From contig JAZKBL010000022.1 of NCBI GenBank assembly GCA_040388665.1, positions 1 through 6,475 on the forward strand: 6,475 nucleotides of DNA, written 5' to 3'. Positions 1 through 6,287 of the stretch are shown here, one piece after another (position 1 is the stretch's first letter; each line of letters begins with the position of its first letter). Both the position numbers and the translations under genes were made by a program. The notes beneath the pieces are model-generated. The model searched no databases. It was not told the origin of the DNA and saw only the letters and a program-made list of their open reading frames with translations. The DNA is from DAHVFY01 sp040388665 (lineage in GTDB: Bacteria > Chlamydiota > Chlamydiia > Chlamydiales > Rhabdochlamydiaceae).

Positions 1-87
1 AAACTATAATTCTTCCTTTGCGCCTTTGCGTCTTTTTTCTTTCCTTTGCGTTGAAAATTTATTGCACACAAGCATGGTTGCTAATGC
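1..87. other. Intergenic region downstream of ileS
   Basis: This short A+T-rich stretch follows the ileS stop codon. I see no reading frame with a start signal. It holds the triple CCTTTGCG repeat and a weak inverted repeat that overlaps the ileS stop codon, both listed separately. A TATAAT hexamer lies on the plus strand at 5-10, but no -35 or gene goes with it, so I do not call it a promoter. Confidence 0.6.
15..50. repeat. Triple CCTTTGCG octamer repeat
   Basis: The octamer CCTTTGCG occurs at 15-22, immediately again at 23-30, and a third time at 43-50 after a pyrimidine-rich spacer (TCTTTTTTCTTT). On the minus strand it reads CGCAAAGG. Two abutting copies plus a third nearby are unlikely by chance in so short a region. 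The copies lie just beyond a gene end, as short interspersed repeats often do. The role is unknown, and the cluster may continue past the left edge. Confidence 0.7.
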
Positions 88-89
88 TT
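70..89 (-). terminator. Weak possible terminator stem at the ileS stop codon
   Basis: AAGCAT (70-75) and ATGCTT (84-89) form a perfect 6-bp inverted repeat with an 8-base loop. One arm overlaps the TAA stop codon of ileS at 88-90. No proper T-tract follows on the minus strand; the next bases are GTGTGCAATAAATTTT. It may be a weak or Rho-aided 3' end or a chance stem. Confidence 0.25.
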
Positions 90-3000
90 AAGCAAGAGAG
101 ATCGCAATCACTGCGCGCTCGCCATTAAGATCCCACTCAGTACCAAGCTCGGCTGTGTCAAAAAGAACACCTGTTGCCAGTACTTCGCGCGCGATATACT
201 CCTTGTACTCTTCAAAGCATTGTTTCACGCGCTCTGTCGTATCCATCTGAACGCGGATTCTGTCCGTTACAGAAAACCCAAGATCGCGCCGCATCGTATT
301 AATTTTGTTCACAATCTCACGTGCAAGACCCTCTGTCAAAAGAGATTCTGTAAGCGCTGTATCCAAGACAATCGTAATCCCATTTTCTGTTGCAGCTACC
401 AGTCCTTCAATTACCTGACGCTGCACGGCTACATCTTCAGACGTAAGAGAGATTTTCTCTCCCTCCACCTCAAGGATGATTTCTTTTCCTTGGAAAAGAG
501 ATTCTAGCTGAAAAGCACTTAATGTTTCTGTTGCCTTGTGCACTGCATTCATCAATTTCCCCACCTTTTTACCAAGGACGCGAAAATTAGGCTTTGCAAC
601 AAGCGTGACAAAATTTTTCTCTTCGGAAGAAAACAGCACTTCTTTCACGTTCAACTCATCTGCGATGAGCTGTTTTTGTCGATCAAGGGCTGCAAGCACA
701 GTTAGATCTGCTGTAATCACATGCGCTTTAGCAAGAGGCTGACGCACCTTAATTTTATGCTCTTTACGCAGACCATGCGCCGAACTTACAACCGTCTGAA
801 CGCTTGCCATCTCCATTTCAAGCGCAATGGCGCGCAGCGCCTCATTAGATGCCGGGTAATCAGCAAGATGAACAGATTCTAAATCAGAGGGGCTGCGGAG
901 CAATCGATAAATCGCATCACTAAGGAAAGGAATAAAAGGCGCTGCAATTTTAACAACCGTCATAAGTACTGCGTATAGCGTCTCAAAAGCTTGAGCCCGA
1001 TCAGGCGTGTCTTCTTCAGACCAGAACCGCGGCCGCGAGCGTCTAATGTACCAATTGGTCAGCTGATCAATAAATTGAACAAGTGGCGTAACAGCTCTAC
1101 TTAAATCGTAAACATCCATCCCTTCTTTGACATCATGAATCAACTTTTGCGTGAGCGAGAGGATCCACCTGTCGATATCTAAAATGGGCGCAAGCCTTGA
1201 TGGAGACCATCCATCAATGCGCGCATAGGTTGCAAGGAAAACATAAGCATTCCAAAGAGGGATAAGCACCTGACGGAGCACAAGTTCAACGCCGCGTTCA
1301 GAAAAACGCAAATCCTCAGCATAAACTGCAGGGCTGTTGATCAAATAAAGGCGCACAGCATCTGCGCCATATTGATTCATCACTTTTTCTGGCTCCGGGT
1401 AGTTTTTAAGACGCTTAGACATCTTAGCGCCATCTTCTGCAAGAATAATGCCATTGACAATCACGTTTTTAAAAGCAGATTTACCAAAAAGAGCTGTGCT
1501 TAACACGGTTAATGTGTAAAACCACCCGCGTGTTTGATCAAGCCCCTCTGCGATAAAGTCTGCAGGAAAAGCTGCGAGTGTTTCCTCTTTGTTTTCAAAA
1601 GGAAAATGATTCTGCGCATAAGGCACAGACCCCGACTCAAACCAACAGTCAAACACTTCAGACACTCGGTGAAACACCTTACCATCCTCCACAAAAGTGA
1701 GATGATCAATTTTATGGGAGTGAAGATCATCCACTTTTTGCCCCGTTCTTTCCTCTAATTCTTTAACAGATGAAATGACAACAAGCGTTCCGTCCTCACT
1801 GCGCCAGATCGGAATCGGCGTCCCCCAATAGCGATTGCGCGAAATCGCCCAGTCTCTTGCATTTTCAAGCCACTTGCCAAAGCGCCCATCGCGGATATTT
1901 TCAGGAACCCAGTGAATCCCTGCGTTGACCTCTAACATCTTATCTTTGATTTTTTCAACGGCAACAAACCAGGTGCGCACCGCCTTGTAAATCAAGGGAG
2001 TGTCTGAGCGCCAACAGAAGGGATACCGATGCCGTATCTGTCCATGATGAAAGATCCGTTGCTCAGTTTTTAGCCGCTTAATGATCTCTTTATCTGCATC
2101 TTTGACAAAAAGCCCGGCATATTCAGGCACTTCTTGCGTAAACTTACCGTTATGATCTACAGGACAAACAATCTCAATACCAGCTTTTGATGCTGCAAAA
2201 AAATCCACTTCACCAAACGCCGGGGCGCAATGCACAATACCTGTTCCCTCCTCCGTTGCAACAGAGTCCTCTACAATCACACGGAAGGCGTTATCCTTGC
2301 CTCTACCTGCAAAATAAGGAAAAAGAGGCTCATAACGAAGGCCTGCAAGAGAGCTCCCTTTATAATGCTCGACAATTTCGTAACTTGATGGCTCTTTAAA
2401 ATAATGAGACAGTCTCGCTTCTGCTAAAATGTAACAACTGCCGCTTGCCGTTTCATGCACCTTAACATAATCAATATCAGGGCCTACCATGAGGGCTAAA
2501 TTCGAGGGTAATGTCCAGGGCGTTGTCGTCCATGCAAGAAATGCCGTATTAGGATCGCCATCTAGAGGAAAGCTCACGGTAAGGGAAGGATCGTCCACAT
2601 CTTTATAATTGAGATTTGCCTCAAAGTTAGAAAGAGGGGTGCCAAGGCGCGCGGAAAAAGGCATCACCTTAAACCCTTCATACACAAGCCCTTTTCCATA
2701 AAGCTGTCCAAAAACCCACCAGACAGACTCCATAAAGGGAAGATCCATTGTCTTATAATTGGCTGCAATATCAACAAAACGCCCCATCCGGTTGACAGTA
2801 TCTTCCCACTCCTTGGTATACCGAAGTACAATCTGCCGGCATTCTTCGTTGAAAGTATCAATACCGTAAGCGGCAATGGAGGAGGCGCCGGAGAGCTCTT
2901 TTGCCTTTTCAATTTCATTTTCTACAGGAAGGCCATGACAATCCCAGCCAAAACGACGCGGCACATAATACCCCTGCATTGTCTTGTAACGAAGAATGAC

Positions 3001-3207
3001 GTCTTTAATGGTGCCGGCCAAAATATGGCCATAATGGGGAAGACCTGTCGCAAAAGGAGGGCCGTCATACGTAGAAAATAACGGGCAAAATTTCCGCCTT
3101 TCAACAGACTGATTAAAGATCTTAGACTTTAACCAAAATTCTAGAATGCGCGCTTCGCGCCCAGGAAAACTTTCAGGGAAACTTTCGTTTTCTTTATTTT
3201 CGAACAT
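88..3207 (-). CDS. ileS: Isoleucyl-tRNA synthetase, eukaryote-like class (IleRS2)
   Basis: A cytoplasmic class I synthetase that activates isoleucine with ATP, charges tRNA-Ile, and hydrolyses mischarged valine. Counting from the ATG at 3207 (1039 residues), the Rossmann-fold signature HYGH is at 58-61, GWDCHGLP at 87-94, and KMSKR at 595-599. The CP1 editing domain shows the Thr-rich TTTPWTLPSN at 227-236 and GTGIVHCAPAFGEVDF at 321-336, with the expected editing Asp at 335. Anticodon-binding helices include NWYIRRSRPRFW near 718-729. The C-terminal part carries KPNFRVLGKKVGK (873-885) and lacks the Cys4 zinc finger of ordinary bacterial IleRS, so this is the eukaryote-like class, known for low mupirocin sensitivity. 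The length is normal and the frame intact. The start is ambiguous: an in-frame GTG at 3219 would add four residues but lies inside a hairpin, so I prefer the ATG. A terminator-like hairpin separates it from the upstream genes. Confidence 0.97.
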   Translation of the reverse strand: MFENKENESFPESFPGREARILEFWLKSKIFNQSVERRKFCPLFSTYDGPPFATGLPHYGHILAGTIKDVILRYKTMQGYYVPRRFGWDCHGLPVENEIEKAKELSGASSIAAYGIDTFNEECRQIVLRYTKEWEDTVNRMGRFVDIAANYKTMDLPFMESVWWVFGQLYGKGLVYEGFKVMPFSARLGTPLSNFEANLNYKDVDDPSLTVSFPLDGDPNTAFLAWTTTPWTLPSNLALMVGPDIDYVKVHETASGSCYILAEARLSHYFKEPSSYEIVEHYKGSSLAGLRYEPLFPYFAGRGKDNAFRVIVEDSVATEEGTGIVHCAPAFGEVDFFAASKAGIEIVCPVDHNGKFTQEVPEYAGLFVKDADKEIIKRLKTEQRIFHHGQIRHRYPFCWRSDTPLIYKAVRTWFVAVEKIKDKMLEVNAGIHWVPENIRDGRFGKWLENARDWAISRNRYWGTPIPIWRSEDGTLVVISSVKELEERTGQKVDDLHSHKIDHLTFVEDGKVFHRVSEVFDCWFESGSVPYAQNHFPFENKEETLAAFPADFIAEGLDQTRGWFYTLTVLSTALFGKSAFKNVIVNGIILAEDGAKMSKRLKNYPEPEKVMNQYGADAVRLYLINSPAVYAEDLRFSERGVELVLRQVLIPLWNAYVFLATYARIDGWSPSRLAPILDIDRWILSLTQKLIHDVKEGMDVYDLSRAVTPLVQFIDQLTNWYIRRSRPRFWSEEDTPDRAQAFETLYAVLMTVVKIAAPFIPFLSDAIYRLLRSPSDLESVHLADYPASNEALRAIALEMEMASVQTVVSSAHGLRKEHKIKVRQPLAKAHVITADLTVLAALDRQKQLIADELNVKEVLFSSEEKNFVTLVAKPNFRVLGKKVGKLMNAVHKATETLSAFQLESLFQGKEIILEVEGEKISLTSEDVAVQRQVIEGLVAATENGITIVLDTALTESLLTEGLAREIVNKINTMRRDLGFSVTDRIRVQMDTTERVKQCFEEYKEYIAREVLATGVLFDTAELGTEWDLNGERAVIAISLA

Positions 3208-3240
3208 AAAAAAATACACTCACCTCATCAGTGAGTGTAT
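3208..3240 (-). terminator. Intrinsic terminator hairpin abutting the ileS start
   Basis: On the minus strand a perfect 10-bp stem, ATACACTCAC / GTGAGTGTAT, closes a 7-base loop (TGATGAG) and runs into seven T residues. This is the standard layout of a Rho-independent terminator and would end the mRNA of the 691-residue gene. On the plus strand no T-tract follows, so it is one-directional. The stem has only four G-C pairs, so it may be leaky. The T-tract ends directly at the ileS ATG (3205-3207), and the GAGGTGA Shine-Dalgarno lies in the loop and right arm. The hairpin may therefore also affect ileS expression. Confidence 0.75.
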
Positions 3241-3254
3241 CTTACCCTATTATC
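3226..3254 (-). promoter_or_regulatory. Candidate ileS expression signals (-10 box and Shine-Dalgarno)
   Basis: GATAAT at 3249-3254 (minus strand) matches the -10 consensus at five of six bases. No convincing -35 stands 16-18 bases upstream. If used, transcription would start near 3242, so the mRNA would open with the hairpin. The sequence GAGGTGA, fully complementary to the 16S rRNA tail, begins in the hairpin loop. It ends 12 bases before the ATG at 3207, which is rather far, and touches the GTG at 3219, which is too close. These are weak signals, listed because ileS needs some source of transcript beyond the terminator. Confidence 0.2.
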
Positions 3255-3281
3255 AGGGATTATTACGAGAAAATTCTCTTC

Positions 3282-5357
3282 TTATTTGTGAGGACTGAAA
3301 ATAGCTCCAAGGATGCCTTTACCGAATGAGTAAAGATCATTAAAAATACTATCATCTCCCGTAGCACCTTCAACAATCTTATCTAATTGACTAGATACCT
3401 TATCCATGTTTTTATTCATGAAATCAGATACAATTCGCTCAGAGCTGAAGCTTGTCTCTTTCTCTTTTACAACTTCATCCAACTTCAGCTCGAGAGTGCC
3501 CTTACCTGCGTTTACTCGTTGAGCAATAGCCTCACCTTTTTCTAATGCAGAATCGATTTTTGCTTGTAAAGCTTGCTTCTCATTCCTATTGGATGAGCTT
3601 TCCGCCACTTTCTTCAGATCCTCCACCTCGGTGCTAAGCTTAGTCAAACGCTTTGTTTCTTTTGCAATTTCTTTTTCAAGAGCTTTTTCTTGAATTCTTA
3701 AAGATTTTTGATAGATACCTTTAATTGATTTTTCAAGAGCTTTCTCTTCTTTAGAGAAATCTTTAATTTCAGCTCTTAACTCTTTCACTCTGTCTATATT
3801 TTCTTTTTTAGAGCCAAGGCCTTTAATCTCTTTTCTAGCAACTGTAATAGACTTTTGAGCAGCTTTAAGCTTAGTATACTCATCTAACATCTCGATACGT
3901 TTTTCAAGCATCGCAATTTTTGCTTCTGCAGCTCTTACTAAAATGTCTTGCTCAGCTTGAGCAAAAGCTTCATTTGCTTCTTTTTCTTTTCTAACTGCTT
4001 TATTTGCAGCATCAAGAATTTTTTTATTGCCTTTTGAAGCTTCTAATTTCTCTGCTGCTTTTTGTTGCTTTAAAAGTACTTTGCTGACATCTTCTACTTG
4101 AACAGGATTATTTTGAATATATTCAAGTTCCTGTTTAGCTTTGCTTACTATGAAACTTTTAGCTGCCTGTGCAGACATAGCGTCATAAGTTCTAGCTTTA
4201 ATCTCAAAATTTTCTACAACCGCTTTTTCACCTTTCTTTCCTTTAGCGTTATTAGAAATAACATCTAAAGTGTTAGATAAAGATGTACCAAGTGATTCAA
4301 AAGTAGAATCATTAGCAACTGTCTCAGAAAGAGATTTAAAGAATTCTCTATTCTTAGAAAGAGCTTTCTCTTGTTTCTTTTCGAGAGTTTTCATCGCTTT
4401 TTCTTGAATTTCTTTAAGATCTTTTTTCTGTTCCTTATTTTTGCCTTTCAAAGCTTCTTTATCAGCTTTTTGTTGAGCTGCAATCTCTTCAGCTTGGCTA
4501 CTCTTGATCTTGATTTCTGTAGCTTGTGCTAAAAACTCGATTGCACTAGGAGCTATACGTTGAGCAAGTAGCATGCCATTCTTACCAGCACCTGCAAGCT
4601 CTGTTTTAAGATAAGCTACTAAAGCACGTGTCAATTCTGAGCTAGAGAGCTTGGAATCGTGGGCAGCTTGAAGGATGTTTGCAATATCTTGCTTTAAAGA
4701 TGTAGCAACTTGTTCAACAGCACCTTTATAAAAATAAGCAGCACCACCTGGAGTAAGACCGCCTACTGAACCAGCAACAGTTACTTTAAAAGCCACTTTT
4801 GTGTGCATCCAATTTCTTGTAAATGCTGCATTCATTGTCTCTGATTGACCAAATGCACCAGCAGCAAGAACTGTAGCGCCAATTGCGTAGAAAAAGTTGA
4901 TAATCGTGCTTGTTGCAGACATAGCTGCAGCTTCAAGGAAATCAGCTCTTGCTCTTAAGCCATCAATAAAAGGAGAGTCAGACTGTCCTAATATGTAAGC
5001 TTGGTTTGCAAAAACAGCAGATGTCATAGAAAGTGCTGATTTAGACGCTCCATAAAATGCAACTTTGCTTACAGCAGCGTTCATGTGCTGAGCTACTGGC
5101 TTGAACTTGTCATTTACTGTCGTACTTTTGCGATACTTCGCATCAGCCTTCGGCTTCGCATACAAGCTGTGTAGGTGGTTATTTTTTTTCTCTTTAACTT
5201 TTTCGCTACCGATATCCTTGAAAAAATCACTTTTTTCATTATCATAATTGTTATTCAAATCATCATGATCACTAACCTCATGATTGTTATTCAAACCGGC
5301 ATTAAAATTGCTATCGAACACACTATCATTTAAGTTGGGTACGTGGGGAATTGACAT
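3282..5357 (-). CDS. Unrecognised 691-residue protein: hydrophobic core domain plus long coiled coil
   Basis: I do not recognise this gene. Residues 1-60 are Asn/Asp/Ser-rich and look disordered, with LNNN repeated 12 residues apart. Residues 60-100 are basic. A hydrophobic domain follows, with segments at about 144-170 and 191-210 around a W183-x-H185 motif; it is paralogous to the domain in the upstream 233-residue protein. From about 283 to 345 and 395 to 665 it is Lys/Glu/Ala/Gln-rich and strongly predicted by eye to be coiled coil, with EKALEK repeated. A short hydrophobic tail (FNDLYSFGKGILGAIF) ends it. There is no cysteine and only one tryptophan. No cleavable signal peptide is visible, and GAGKN near 256-260 is not a true P-loop. 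The start is firm: GAGGAG sits 7 bases before the ATG. Spacing of 34 bp suggests co-transcription with the 233-residue gene. Membrane-associated type III-secreted or inclusion-membrane-like function is inference only; a cytoplasmic scaffold is the alternative. Confidence 0.92.
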   Translation of the reverse strand: MSIPHVPNLNDSVFDSNFNAGLNNNHEVSDHDDLNNNYDNEKSDFFKDIGSEKVKEKKNNHLHSLYAKPKADAKYRKSTTVNDKFKPVAQHMNAAVSKVAFYGASKSALSMTSAVFANQAYILGQSDSPFIDGLRARADFLEAAAMSATSTIINFFYAIGATVLAAGAFGQSETMNAAFTRNWMHTKVAFKVTVAGSVGGLTPGGAAYFYKGAVEQVATSLKQDIANILQAAHDSKLSSSELTRALVAYLKTELAGAGKNGMLLAQRIAPSAIEFLAQATEIKIKSSQAEEIAAQQKADKEALKGKNKEQKKDLKEIQEKAMKTLEKKQEKALSKNREFFKSLSETVANDSTFESLGTSLSNTLDVISNNAKGKKGEKAVVENFEIKARTYDAMSAQAAKSFIVSKAKQELEYIQNNPVQVEDVSKVLLKQQKAAEKLEASKGNKKILDAANKAVRKEKEANEAFAQAEQDILVRAAEAKIAMLEKRIEMLDEYTKLKAAQKSITVARKEIKGLGSKKENIDRVKELRAEIKDFSKEEKALEKSIKGIYQKSLRIQEKALEKEIAKETKRLTKLSTEVEDLKKVAESSSNRNEKQALQAKIDSALEKGEAIAQRVNAGKGTLELKLDEVVKEKETSFSSERIVSDFMNKNMDKVSSQLDKIVEGATGDDSIFNDLYSFGKGILGAIFSPHK
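5247..5295 (-). repeat. In-frame 13-bp direct repeat at the 5' end of the 691-residue gene
   Basis: ATTGTTATTCAAA (plus-strand reading) occurs at 5247-5259 and 5283-5295, exactly 36 bp apart. It encodes LNNN at residues 22-25 and 34-37 of the 691-residue protein, flanked in each case by acidic and His/Tyr residues. It looks like a 12-residue unit duplicated in the disordered N-terminus, a kind of site where copy number can vary between strains. Confidence 0.6.
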
Positions 5358-5364
5358 AATTTTT

Positions 5365-5370
5365 CTCCTC
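5365..5370 (-). promoter_or_regulatory. Strong ribosome binding site of the 691-residue gene
   Basis: The minus strand reads GAGGAG, followed by AAAAATT and then the ATG at 5357. Complementarity to the 16S rRNA tail is strong and the 7-base spacing is ideal. It fixes the start codon and predicts efficient translation. It lies in the 34-bp gap after the 233-residue gene, which shows no terminator or clear promoter, so the two genes are probably read from one mRNA. Confidence 0.85.
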
Positions 5371-5391
5371 TTTGGGTTTTTTTCTTAAATT

Positions 5392-6093
5392 TTACGCTGC
5401 GGATGCATGAGTGCCACCCTGCAAGCATTTTTTCAAAAGATCTTCTAGTGACCGCGCTTCAATAACTGCACGATCGATTTTTATAATCATTCTTCTAACT
5501 CTACGCTCGCCCGCTACTAGCTGACTTAAAGCTTGGATTAAATCTTCCCGGCGCTCTGCATAAAATGCGCGAACCATCTGGATCCGCTCTTTACGGCTTG
5601 GCAACTTTAAAGTTTTCCAAGCAGCTTTCACTCGAGAAACGACGACAGAGAGCATAGCTCCTGTTGCCACAGCGCCAACTAAAGGCGACACACATCCAAA
5701 ACCAGAAATCACAACTCCGCAACCAGCTATTACTGCATGCAGCCAGTGTTTACTAAATATATAACGGAACGTCTTCACTTTCCCGCAAGTTACCGCCGTC
5801 GGAAGAGTGAGCCCGAGCGCTACAATTAAGTTATAAAGCGCGCATACTGTGGAGATCAACCCGGTCTCTATATAATTCATACGAGAGCTAAGAGCTGCGT
5901 ACAATCCACCTTCTTGTGCGTTCACTACATTTTCTAAAGCTACAGCAATCAAAGAGTGCAGTGGTTTCGCTTCCAAATAAATCATTATTTTGCGCATGAC
6001 AGGGAGACTATCGCGCAATAGTATTTGCGCATCACTCACTTTGTCAAACTCCACTTGAGATCTCGGCACAACTCTTATTGTTTGATTGCTCAT
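5392..6093 (-). CDS. Unrecognised 233-residue membrane-associated protein, paralogue of the next gene
   Basis: I do not recognise this gene. After a polar N-terminus (1-30) and an amphipathic stretch (about 31-57), it has two strongly hydrophobic segments, about 79-103 and 119-151. They are joined by a short basic/aromatic linker with the motif W117-x-H119. A highly basic, probably helical tail follows (about 155-223; many Arg/Lys, e.g. RRVRRMIIK). Residues 68-141 align without a gap to 134-207 of the 691-residue protein, so both share one domain. It has five cysteines, four of them in the hydrophobic region, whereas its partner has none. No cleavable signal peptide is obvious. The ATG at 6093 has only a weak Shine-Dalgarno (GGAA, very close), but a TATAAT box sits just upstream, giving a leader of about 18 bases. 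It is the first gene of a probable two-gene operon. Insertion in a bacterial or host-derived inclusion membrane is plausible but unproven. Confidence 0.85.
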   Translation of the reverse strand: MSNQTIRVVPRSQVEFDKVSDAQILLRDSLPVMRKIMIYLEAKPLHSLIAVALENVVNAQEGGLYAALSSRMNYIETGLISTVCALYNLIVALGLTLPTAVTCGKVKTFRYIFSKHWLHAVIAGCGVVISGFGCVSPLVGAVATGAMLSVVVSRVKAAWKTLKLPSRKERIQMVRAFYAERREDLIQALSQLVAGERRVRRMIIKIDRAVIEARSLEDLLKKCLQGGTHASAA

Positions 6094-6117
6094 AGTTCCG
6101 TTTGTTTACGTAGCAAA

Positions 6118-6146
6118 ATTATAACAACAACACTTAATTAAAACAA
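6118..6146 (-). promoter_or_regulatory. Candidate sigma-70-type promoter for the two-gene unit
   Basis: On the minus strand a perfect TATAAT (6118-6123) is preceded by a 17-base spacer and TTGTTT (6141-6146), which keeps the TTG of the -35 consensus. Predicted transcription would start near 6111, giving a leader of about 18 bases before the ATG at 6093. Position, spacing and the perfect -10 make this the best promoter in the window. The surrounding DNA is A+T-rich, so chance matches are possible. Confidence 0.6.
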
Positions 6147-6267
6147 CGCAAACATAATTTTGATGAAACTTTACTTTAACCACCTGCAGCACAAGACCTT
6201 AAAACCAAAATAAAGCGTAAAAAATACACTTAAAAAAGCAATTAAAATCTTAAATAATCACATAAAC

Positions 6268-6287
6268 CTTCAACAAGTCTTCAACAA
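6268..6287. repeat. Tandem 9-mer direct repeat with 11-bp period
   Basis: CTTCAACAA occurs at 6268-6276 and again at 6279-6287, separated by GT. On the minus strand it reads TTGTTGAAG twice. The 11-bp period is about one helical turn, so both copies face the same side of the DNA, as in many direct-repeat operators. It lies about 120 bases upstream of the candidate promoter's -35 box. No regulator is identified, and a chance repeat in low-complexity DNA is possible. Confidence 0.35.

Noticed and set aside
220..507. Plus-strand reading frame inside ileS (95 codons), and similar ones at 536-742, 1534-1758 and 2187-2399
   Set aside because: All lie opposite the intact ileS frame, have no convincing ribosome site and give protein sequence without recognisable motifs. 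They are shadows.
2664..3104. Minus-strand frames overlapping ileS in another phase (also 1509-1730)
   Set aside because: They overlap a full-length, motif-complete synthetase and have no independent signals.
3267..3278. GAGAA/TTCTC palindrome just after the stop codon of the 691-residue gene
   Set aside because: Five pairs around a two-base centre cannot form a stable hairpin, and there is no T-tract; the better terminator is at 3208-3240.
3220..3281. T-box or other tRNA-sensing leader before ileS
   Set aside because: The gap is only about 60 bases, no T-box consensus is present, and such leaders are not known in the suspected phylum.
4578..4595. P-loop-like GAGKN near residues 256-260 of the 691-residue protein, suggesting an SMC-like ATPase
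   Set aside because: The Walker A Ser/Thr after GK is missing, the preceding glycine spacing is wrong, and no Walker B or ABC signature is seen at the other end of the coiled coil.
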